From NCBI GenBank assembly GCA_023247255.1, contig JAHFGV010000026.1, positions 1-32,023 on the forward strand: DNA of 32,023 bases, written 5' to 3'. Position 1 is the stretch's first letter. Each line of letters starts with the position of its first letter. This document shows positions 1-7,358 of the stretch, piece after piece. The notes beneath the pieces were generated by a model. That model saw nothing but the letters and a program-made list of their open reading frames with translations, ran no database searches and was not told the DNA's origin. This stretch comes from Candidatus Omnitrophota bacterium. Its GTDB lineage: Bacteria > Omnitrophota > Gorgyraeia > Aquiviventales > Aquiviventaceae. A program made the position numbers and the translations under genes.

Positions 1-291
1 GTCAGGCGCGTAGACGAACATCGCTTTGAGATCCTCAATATGCGTGGCGATGCCGTTTGTCTCGTGTCCATCGGGCCAGGTCACCACGATGTCATCAGCG
101 TGGCTCTCATGCAATCGATCTCACGCCTGTCCGCTGAAGACCTCGAAGTCCAGCTCATCGAAGGTTTTCAAATGCTGGGTGACTGGGTCTGGCTGCTGTG
201 TATCCTCTGCCGCGCTCACACCACCCACGCCGATGAGCCACATGCCAAGTACCACCAGTAAACCGGACGGACTCATAGCGATCCTTCTCAT
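1..291 (-). pseudogene. SnoaL/NTF2-like (ester cyclase-type) protein, 5' part, interrupted by in-frame TGA at 121-123; runs off left edge
   Basis: Own minus-strand translation from ATG at 291: MRRIAMSPSGLLVVLGMWLIGVGGVSAAEDTQQPDPVTQHLKTFDELDFEVFSGQA*DRLHESHADDIVVTWPDGHETNGIATHIEDLKAMFVYAPD. Strong SD AGGAGG upstream of the ATG, and a signal peptide. The stop falls where the family usually has Trp. Absent from the ORF track. Confidence 0.7.
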
Positions 292-523
292 CGCTAATCC
301 TCCTGTTAGTTATGGCGGTTACGCCCCTGCCAGCACCAGCCGAAACTCCTCTGCCAGCGCTTCCAGCACCTGGTTGGCGTGCTCGGCTACCGCCGGCTGG
401 GGTGTTTCAGAAAGTCCGGGTAGTCTACTACTATGGTCATCCGTACGTAATAATCGCAAGACGCTTGTTCATCTCAAAAATGCCTGTCCCTCAGGTGCCT
501 GGCACTTCCTCAGTGCGATCGAG

Positions 524-708
524 ATTAGTGGCAGCGCTCACGTTTGTGTCATGAGTCATGTGTTATGTGTCATGAAAAAGCAGGAAATAAACAAGTATCT
601 CAAGCATGGCCAAAGGGCTCCTTTTGCTTTCCATGACTCATGACACATAACACATGAAACAGTCTCTCATGACACATGACTCATGAAACATGACACAATA
701 CTTAAGTC
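524..708. repeat. Fold-back/MITE-like element copy 1 (ATGAGTCATGTGTTATGTGTCATG arms, core 575-631)
   Basis: Inverted arms around a ~57-nt core shared with 3321-3486. Confidence 0.75.
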
Positions 709-738
709 AACGCGTTGGCTATTTTTGCAAAAGCCCAG

Positions 739-1293
739 TTAGTAGGCCCGTTCTTCTCCTCGTTTTGACTCACGGCTCGTCGAGCTCAGAGGAATGCGGT
801 TGTCATGCTCGTCATAGGTGTAGCGCGCCTTGCCACCCACTTTGTGGATGCGTTGGTCGACGACCCTAAGCTTCTCGCCCGTCGCTTTAACATCGAAATC
901 GAGGTCTAACAGATCGCCTGTCTTCTTGTCACGCATATCGGTGCAGGAATAGTACAGCGAGCCCGTCTTGCCAACCCGATCGTGCACCTGCACGAATTCC
1001 AGATTGCGCGTAGTTCTCGTTGCTGGATCTTTGATTGGAAATGCACCTTTCTTCCGTACGGTCCCTTGAACATAACTCTGGATCGTCTGACGAATCTGTT
1101 CAGCTGAGGGTTCGGCTTTCACAACTTGACCGCCATGCTCCTGCGTCGTCCCTCCGTGTTCTTTGGCTGCTGTTGGTGCGGTCGCCGTCCCACCATGCTC
1201 CTGGCCTCCATGTTCCGCTGCGCCTATAGAGATGGCCATGCCCAACACACTCACTCCGACGATCACAAGCCCAGTTACCACTCGACGCGTCAT
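739..1293 (-). CDS. Secreted protein with repeated EHGG motifs, unknown function
   Basis: 184 aa ORF; N-terminal hydrophobic signal; four EHGG repeats (AAEHGGQEHGG...KEHGGTTQEHGG). Confidence 0.75.
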   Translation of the reverse strand: MTRRVVTGLVIVGVSVLGMAISIGAAEHGGQEHGGTATAPTAAKEHGGTTQEHGGQVVKAEPSAEQIRQTIQSYVQGTVRKKGAFPIKDPATRTTRNLEFVQVHDRVGKTGSLYYSCTDMRDKKTGDLLDLDFDVKATGEKLRVVDQRIHKVGGKARYTYDEHDNRIPLSSTSRESKRGEERAY

Positions 1294-2330
1294 GTCGTCC
1301 TCCCCTGTTTAAGGTCCTTGAATTTGACCTCGACGCCCACATCCGAAAACACCCGTCCATCTACTTCAACGTACGGAGAGAAGAAAATGTTCACTGGCTC
1401 GCCCCTCTGTCTGGGCACAAGCCGAATATCCCGGCCTGTGCTGATGAGGAACCGGCTCGGATCACGCGCTCCGAAATAGTACTCAGCCAGCTTGGGATGC
1501 TTCCACGCCTCTGAGGCATCCACGGGCACCCATCCCTGAGCGTCCACATAGAACTCCGCCCAACAGTGATAGCCGGGGGTGACTCCTGACGGTTCCTGGG
1601 GGATCACGACGCCGATCTTGAACCGAGCCGGAATGCGCTCTGCCCGCGCCATCGAGATGAAGAGGGAATGGAAGTCGGTACAGTTGCCCTTGCCGAGCAG
1701 GCAGGCCCGGCGCGTATCGCCCCGACCCCAGCCGGGCACGGTCTTATCGTAGGCCATGGTGTGCCTGACGTAGTCGTAAATCCCCTTCGCCTGCGCAACC
1801 TTCGTCAACCGTCCAGCCGTCGCTTGCCTGGCTCTGGCGCGTACTTCCTCATCGATGATAACTAAGCCGCTGGGCTGAAGGGCCTGTTGGAATTCACGTG
1901 GGGTTGGCGGAGAATCGGCTTCAGCGGTTTCAGCACCGAAGAGTCTGGCGCGGTACTCGATCGCAATCTCCAGACGCCCAGGAATCGGAGGCGTCAGCAG
2001 CGCATGTAGGATGTCATTGTCGTAGTCAGGGTCTTGCGCAATGGTATAGGGAACCGGCACGCGCACGTCACGACGGATGATCTGTTGTTCCGGTCCTGTC
2101 TTCGCCAGCGGAATCCAGATGTGAACGACTTGGGCATCCTGTGGCAAATGATCAACCTCTGTTCGATACACGCACGTCACTTCACGTGCTGATCCAACCG
2201 CTCGTGATGCCGACGCGCTGCCGCGGCTTTCCAGTACAGCCAAGCCACCTCCCAACAATAACATCAGCACTATCCATCGAGAATGTTTGATGGCCACTGG
2301 TCCCACACGCATAAACACCTCCAGAAACAA
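1290..2330 (-). CDS. Transglutaminase-like superfamily protein (start may be internal, e.g. 2312)
   Basis: 346 aa; GKGNCTDFHSLFISMARAERIPARFKIG (Cys) and GYHCWAEFYVDAQGWVPVDAS (His/Asp) match transglutaminase-core motifs. Confidence 0.85.
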   Translation of the reverse strand: MFLEVFMRVGPVAIKHSRWIVLMLLLGGGLAVLESRGSASASRAVGSAREVTCVYRTEVDHLPQDAQVVHIWIPLAKTGPEQQIIRRDVRVPVPYTIAQDPDYDNDILHALLTPPIPGRLEIAIEYRARLFGAETAEADSPPTPREFQQALQPSGLVIIDEEVRARARQATAGRLTKVAQAKGIYDYVRHTMAYDKTVPGWGRGDTRRACLLGKGNCTDFHSLFISMARAERIPARFKIGVVIPQEPSGVTPGYHCWAEFYVDAQGWVPVDASEAWKHPKLAEYYFGARDPSRFLISTGRDIRLVPRQRGEPVNIFFSPYVEVDGRVFSDVGVEVKFKDLKQGRTT

Positions 2331-2663
2331 TGGGTCAGAAACGAGACTCGCGCTGGGGTCACTGATCCATCAGCGTCGTTGTCAGCCTGCAGCGGGATGG
2401 CAGCCAAGTTGTGCGTGGGCAATAGTAGTAGACCGTACAAAGGGGCGAGTTAATCCTCAGGGTGATTATGGTATGAGGAGTCCGCGAGCGCATGAGCAAA
2501 AGCGGTGTGGAAGCAATCGATCCTGAGATGTACAGAGGGCTAACCGCCAGCGGCGCGCTCTGGCGATGGAGCAAACGGAAGAACCAGGACACCAGATTGC
2601 AAAAACCGCATAGGCCCATCGTAGACTGCTCCTTCACGTTGGTCAATCTCACGACGTAGCAGG

Positions 2664-3281
2664 TCACACTCTCTGGAAACGGCAGTAGATGAACTGCTGC
2701 ACCGTGTGAAAGGGGGTGGGGTGTGCGTCCTGAAGCGCCTCAACCAACTTAAACTCCGGCAGTTCCCTCTGGAGAGTTTCAGGACTATATCGGACGACCT
2801 CCAACCCACTGCACCGCGGCGGTCCTTGTAGGCTGAACGTGGCTAAGATCACTTGACCCACCGGCGTCAGCGAGTCACACATGACCTTGAGGTAGCGGCG
2901 GCGCTGGTCGATGGAAGTCAGAAAATGAAAGAGCGCACGGTCATGCCACAGATCATAGCAATGGCTCGGCAGCGTCGCTTCGGTAATGTCCGCCTCGATC
3001 CAGTTGACCCTCCGGGCGCGCTCACCGAGTCTTGCCATCGACCCGGTCATGGCTCGCCCTGAGACGTCCAGCACCGTGAGGTGTTCGATCTGTCGATCGA
3101 GCAGATCGTCCACCAGCGTAGATGCTCCTCCCCCGACGTCAATCACCCGGCTGTTCCGAGAAAGACCCGCCCGTGCGAGCAGTTCTAATGAGACGTGCAG
3201 GTGAGGCGCATACCAACTTACGTCAGTCGGGCGCTTCTGCTGATAGATAGCTTCCCAATGACTCTTCGCTTCCATCGCCAA
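2664..3281 (-). CDS. Class I SAM-dependent methyltransferase
   Basis: 205 aa; VIDVGGGASTLVDDLL motif I and DLWHDRALFHFLT. Confidence 0.9.
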   Translation of the reverse strand: MAMEAKSHWEAIYQQKRPTDVSWYAPHLHVSLELLARAGLSRNSRVIDVGGGASTLVDDLLDRQIEHLTVLDVSGRAMTGSMARLGERARRVNWIEADITEATLPSHCYDLWHDRALFHFLTSIDQRRRYLKVMCDSLTPVGQVILATFSLQGPPRCSGLEVVRYSPETLQRELPEFKLVEALQDAHPTPFHTVQQFIYCRFQRV

Positions 3282-3320
3282 TCTTTACTTAGAGTCTGAG
3301 GTTTTGCAAAATGCAGCGCG

Positions 3321-3486
3321 GTTAGTGGCAGTGCTCACGTCTGTTTCATGAGTCATGTGTTATGTATCATGAGTCATGGAAAGCAAAAGGCGTACTTTGG
3401 CCGTGCTTGAGATGCCTGTTTATTTTCTGCTTTTTTCATGACTCATGACACATAAAACATGACACAGACGTGAGTACTGGGTTTTA
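3321..3486. repeat. Fold-back/MITE-like element copy 2 (core 3379-3436 inverted relative to copy 1)
   Basis: Terminal AGTGCTCACGTCTGT ... ACAGACGTGAGTACT inverted repeats and ATGAGTCATG... arms; core is the reverse complement of copy 1 core. Confidence 0.75.
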
Positions 3487-3521
3487 GGAACAGGACACAG
3501 CACGTGGGAAAATCTCTGGGG

Positions 3522-3908
3522 TTAGCCCTTTTTGTCCAGGCTCCATTTGACCCCGCCGCGACAGGCGATGAGGAGGAAAACAAAGCAGTAGAGAGCGGCC
3601 AACTCACCCTTATTGATCGATGGGAAGAATTGGGAGCCGAGCTGAAACTTCCAGTGGAATTGAAAATAGGCCACGGCCATTGTGCCGCTCGCCAGGAAAG
3701 CCGCCACGCGGGTTTGAAACCCCAGCATCACCGCGAGCCCTCCGATTAGCTCGATGATCCCGCCGAACCAGAGTTGGGACCCCATCGGTGGTTGGAACTC
3801 GGAAAGCACGCCCAGGATCTTCTGGACGCCGTGGAACGCGAACATGAATCCCGTCACGATGCGCATCAAGGCGTACGCGTGGTCCGCGTACTTTTCAAGC
3901 TGTTTCAT
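3522..3908 (-). CDS. DoxX family membrane protein
   Basis: MKQLEKYADHAYALMRIVTGFMFAFHGVQKILG...LWFGGIIELIGGLAVMLGFQTRVAAFLASGTMAVAYF; DoxX-like pattern; ATG at 3908 preferred over the upstream start at 3980. Confidence 0.88.
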   Translation of the reverse strand: MKQLEKYADHAYALMRIVTGFMFAFHGVQKILGVLSEFQPPMGSQLWFGGIIELIGGLAVMLGFQTRVAAFLASGTMAVAYFQFHWKFQLGSQFFPSINKGELAALYCFVFLLIACRGGVKWSLDKKG

Positions 3909-3995
3909 GAGCGTACTCCTTAACCTTTCGGCTAACGTCAAAACGATAATGTAGGCGTTTGGCAATCGCGCAGGCATCATGCGCGAGGCGGCGAG

Positions 3996-4919
3996 CTACA
4001 GACAGTGATCGGGGAGGGAGAGCGGGTCGAGGACGCTGCAATCGTCGAGGATGTCGGTGGTTTCTTCTGACGTGGTCGCGTCGGGATCGATCTCGCTTCC
4101 TGTGCCAAGCAGCGCGTCGCCGAGGGTGTCGCTGCCTGCGCTGACATCCACCGTTAGATTGTCTTCGGTGGTTTCGGTACTGGCGTCGAGAGTGGTCGTA
4201 TCGGTGACGACACCGGCATCGAGCGTGGTGCCGGTATCCGCTGTCACCGTATCCGTTGTTCCGCTGAGATCGGCGCCGGTGCTGAGGTCCGCTTCGATCA
4301 GAGGCTCTCCACCAACACTCAGATCGGTGTTGACTTCACCGGTGCTTGTATTTGCATCCAGGTTTAGGTCAATAAGGCTGCCGGAAGTTCCGGTGCCGGT
4401 GCTTCCGGTTTCGGTTCCACCACCCGTTTCACCGCCGGTTCCGCCGCCAGGCTCCTGAACGCTGCCAGGACCTGTGTCGCCACCGCCCAGGGGTCCGCTG
4501 CCGGTGCCTGTTCCAGTGCTCGTGCCGCCACCAGTGATGCCTCCGCCCTGCTGCGCACCGCTGGTCTGCGTGCCTCCGCCAGCACTCGTGTTGAAGCCGG
4601 TTCCACCCTGCGAGCTAAAACCTCCAGTCGATCGTTGTCCGCCACCTGGCTTGGCGGCACCGGATCCAGGGGAGCCACTGGTCACAGCACCGGCGTCTCG
4701 AGGACTGAGGGTGCCGCCTGGCTTGATCGCCCCGGAGTGGGACTCGGAGGCACCTTGACCTTCTGGAGCGAGCATTCGGCTGCCTTCTTCCAAACCGCCA
4801 AGCGCTTGGTCAACGGCCAGGTCACGCTCATGTTGCGGCTCCGCCTTTGCCAGCGTGGTCTGCCCTGCTCCAACGATGGCAAGCTCAATCACGAGTAAGC
4901 AGACAAGTGATTTTTTCAT
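3996..4919 (-). CDS. Secreted Gly/Thr/Ser-rich low-complexity protein
   Basis: MKKSLVCLLVIELAIVGAG signal peptide, then GGGTSTGTGTGSG... repeats and a TADTGTTLDAGVVTDTTTLDAST tract; ATG (4919) overlaps the stop codon of the upstream gene (TGATG). Confidence 0.75.
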   Translation of the reverse strand: MKKSLVCLLVIELAIVGAGQTTLAKAEPQHERDLAVDQALGGLEEGSRMLAPEGQGASESHSGAIKPGGTLSPRDAGAVTSGSPGSGAAKPGGGQRSTGGFSSQGGTGFNTSAGGGTQTSGAQQGGGITGGGTSTGTGTGSGPLGGGDTGPGSVQEPGGGTGGETGGGTETGSTGTGTSGSLIDLNLDANTSTGEVNTDLSVGGEPLIEADLSTGADLSGTTDTVTADTGTTLDAGVVTDTTTLDASTETTEDNLTVDVSAGSDTLGDALLGTGSEIDPDATTSEETTDILDDCSVLDPLSLPDHCL

Positions 4920-6289
4920 CAATAGGCAAAGACGACCTCGACCCCGGCGATATGCCGTGTGCGATCGAAGAAATCGTTGCGGTTGTCGTTGTTGATAAAC
5001 CGATACAAAGCCCGCGTGGCCAGGTGCTTATTCCAATGATAGGTCAGCGCGGTATAGACGTCAAACCGCTCGTCACGGCGACGCTGCGTGTCGAGCGAGG
5101 AGCGCGAGACAAACCGTGGATACTTGCCCCACTCCAAGCCAGTGGAGACGTCGAAATCGGTCTTCAACAGCCCCGGCATGGGCGTATGGATACCCACGCG
5201 ACTTGCCGTGCCCCGGCGCGTGAAGTCGGCTCCGCGCGTCTGATCCAGATTGATCTCTTGGCTGATAAAAATATACCGGTGGAAATCGGCGGTGTAGAAA
5301 TATTGCGCGAGACCAAGCCCGCCGCGAAATCCATCGCGCGAGGTCTGCGGCGGATTGGGACCGTCCGGGCCGAAATTGGCAAACGAGAATCGTTTGTACA
5401 GATGGGTTCGGGTATGCGGCGTGAAGGCCGTGTCGGTGCTGAAGAGAAAGCGGTTTATGACGGAGAAGAGCTCGCTACGAAGAAAATTGACGCGGGCTCC
5501 GTAGCGGCCGCCCAGGACGACGGCTTGGCGCCCGATCTCCACCCGCCGCTTGCCCACGATCGCCATGCCTTGCATGGTAGTCTCCACATCATCCGTTTCG
5601 CCATCGTGAAAGAGCTGCCGGCTCAGATACAACACATCCAGTCGGCTGTCCCGTTTCAGGACTAGCGGATAGCCCACGGTCAGATCCAGAGGAACTTTCC
5701 ACCCTTGCTTTTCATTGCCTTGGCCCGCAAGGGCTTTGTCGTTGGGCTTGAGTAACGGGTTGCTGTCATATTTCAGACCAGTGAGACCGACGAGATAGAG
5801 CCGTTTCTTCGGCGCCGCCACGCGCTTACCGGTCACGCGCAAGCGCTGAAGCTGAGCCTGCGCCCATTGACGGTAGGGTTTCGAGTTGCTGTGCCGTATG
5901 ACCCATCGCCATTGCTTGGCTGCCGCCTCTGCTTGCCCGTCTTGCAGATATGCCTGTCCGAGAAAGATGCGGGTTGGCGCATGGCGCGGATCCTTCGACA
6001 ACAGTCGTCGATAGAGGGCGATTGCTTCCTGGGTGCGACTAAGCCGAGTGAGCACGCGGGCTCGATAGCGGAGAATTAAAGGATCGTCGGGATAGGTCTT
6101 GAGGAGGGAGTCAAGAGAGTTGAGCGCGTTGGGGTAGTCCTGCGCCTGGAACGCTTTCGCAAACGGGCTGGCGAGGAACTCTTCCGTAGAAATGCGAGGG
6201 GTGCGTTCTGCAGTAGAGGAGGCCCTCGGCTCACGGGCTGCTTCAGCGAAGCAACCCACGTAGCAGACCATCAGCACGGTTCCGCTCAC
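4919..6289 (-). CDS. TPR domain + C-terminal outer-membrane beta-barrel protein (Slam/DUF560-like architecture)
   Basis: 456 aa; TPR repeats (DPLILRYRARVLTRLSRTQEAIALYRRLLSKDPRH), then alternating hydrophobic strands ending in an aromatic residue (...VEVVFAY). Confidence 0.75.
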   Translation of the reverse strand: MSGTVLMVCYVGCFAEAAREPRASSTAERTPRISTEEFLASPFAKAFQAQDYPNALNSLDSLLKTYPDDPLILRYRARVLTRLSRTQEAIALYRRLLSKDPRHAPTRIFLGQAYLQDGQAEAAAKQWRWVIRHSNSKPYRQWAQAQLQRLRVTGKRVAAPKKRLYLVGLTGLKYDSNPLLKPNDKALAGQGNEKQGWKVPLDLTVGYPLVLKRDSRLDVLYLSRQLFHDGETDDVETTMQGMAIVGKRRVEIGRQAVVLGGRYGARVNFLRSELFSVINRFLFSTDTAFTPHTRTHLYKRFSFANFGPDGPNPPQTSRDGFRGGLGLAQYFYTADFHRYIFISQEINLDQTRGADFTRRGTASRVGIHTPMPGLLKTDFDVSTGLEWGKYPRFVSRSSLDTQRRRDERFDVYTALTYHWNKHLATRALYRFINNDNRNDFFDRTRHIAGVEVVFAY

Positions 6290-6409
6290 GATGAATCGTC
6301 TGAACGTATTGATCGAAGTCGGACCTCCGAGTAGACGGGCTCTGGTATCGAAATCGGCTCTACTCTAAGAGAAGTGACCCCCATTGTCAAACGCTTTCTG
6401 ATTTGACTG

Positions 6410-6778
6410 GAAGCTTCCGCAGCAAGGCGGCGAAGCTTGCCTGATCTAGTTTGCCAGAGGCTATGTTCAGCATCGCATCTTTGAGCACACCCTTCGGGTC
6501 AGGTCGTTCAACTCGAGGAACACCAGCGCACATGTTAGGCCAGTCCGCTTGTTGCCATCAATGAATGGGTAGCTTTGGCACAGATGATAAGCGTACGCAG
6601 CCGCCATCTCATGCAGATTCTTGTGGAGCCATTCACCGGCAAAGGACGCTTCAGGCCGAGCGAGTGCTGACTCCAAGAGCCCGAAGTCACGCACGCCTGC
6701 CTGCCCACCATAGCGTTTGAGCTGATCGCTGTGAATCTCAACGACTTCGGCAAGCGTCAAAAAGAGTGGATACTGCAC
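6410..6778 (-). pseudogene. doc: Doc (Fic-fold death-on-curing) toxin, frameshifted
   Basis: MQYPLFLTLAEVVEIHSDQL...YPFIDGNKRTGLTCALVFLELN then frame change; the other frame continues DPKGVLKDAMLNIASGKLDQASFAALLRKLPVKSE. End approximate. Confidence 0.8.
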
Positions 6779-6784
6779 GGAACG

Positions 6785-7312
6785 TCACTGCGCTAGTGCG
6801 TTCAGCGTCTTGCCGTGCCGACGATTCACCCTCTCAAGCGCAGCATGAAATTTTGTGGAGCGCTTCTCATCCCGCACCGGCGAAATGATGAGATTACGAC
6901 CATCCGTGGCGAGTTCGAGTGGCGTCTTCATCGTGATATGTAGCAGCTCAAGCACTGGCTTGTCGATCACAAGGGCTGCGCTGTTACCATGTTGCGTGAG
7001 GTGTTTTACCATATTCCATCCTCCATGTGAGACGTTATCATATGGATGTCCCCCCAGCTTATTGATCAACTCTTCCTTCTGCTTTCTCGTTAGCTTCTTT
7101 AGCTCTCGCTCGGCCTCTAAAGCCCTTTTATAATTCTTGTACTCCCGCGCATACACTAGCTCCACCGGAGCCCGTCCTCTCAGATACTTTGCTCCATTGC
7201 CGGCGTTATGCGATTTGAGTCTCTTCTCAAGATTATTGGTCGCTCCGGCGTAGTACGTTCTATCCGTACCCTCAACGATATAAGCGTAATAGCTCGCACG
7301 GCACTTTCTCAT
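6785..7312 (-). CDS. GIY-YIG (YhbQ/UvrC-type) domain in frame with MazE/AbrB-like antitoxin; the antitoxin probably also starts independently at MVKHLTQHGN
   Basis: SYYAYIVEGTDRTYYAGATNNLEKRLKSHNAGNGAKYLRGRAPVELVYAREYKNYKRALEAERELKKLTRKQKEELI = GIY-YIG; MVKHLTQHGNSAALVIDKPVLELLHI...LIISPV = AbrB/MazE; internal GGAGGATGGAATATG gives a separate SD. Confidence 0.8.
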   Translation of the reverse strand: MRKCRASYYAYIVEGTDRTYYAGATNNLEKRLKSHNAGNGAKYLRGRAPVELVYAREYKNYKRALEAERELKKLTRKQKEELINKLGGHPYDNVSHGGWNMVKHLTQHGNSAALVIDKPVLELLHITMKTPLELATDGRNLIISPVRDEKRSTKFHAALERVNRRHGKTLNALAQ

Positions 7313-7358
7313 CTCATCCTGCCTGTCCCTCAGGTACCGTCACCGTGGTATGAGACCG

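Noticed and set aside
26-643. 205-aa plus-strand ORF
   Set aside because: Antisense to the SnoaL-like frame and crosses a repeat; Ser-rich, noncoding-like translation.
4051-4758. Plus-strand Val/Pro-rich ORFs (135 and 94 aa)
   Set aside because: Antisense shadow of the Gly/Thr-rich gene; composition artefact.
4847-5665. 272-aa plus ORF
   Set aside because: Antisense to the TPR/beta-barrel gene, which has clear family features.
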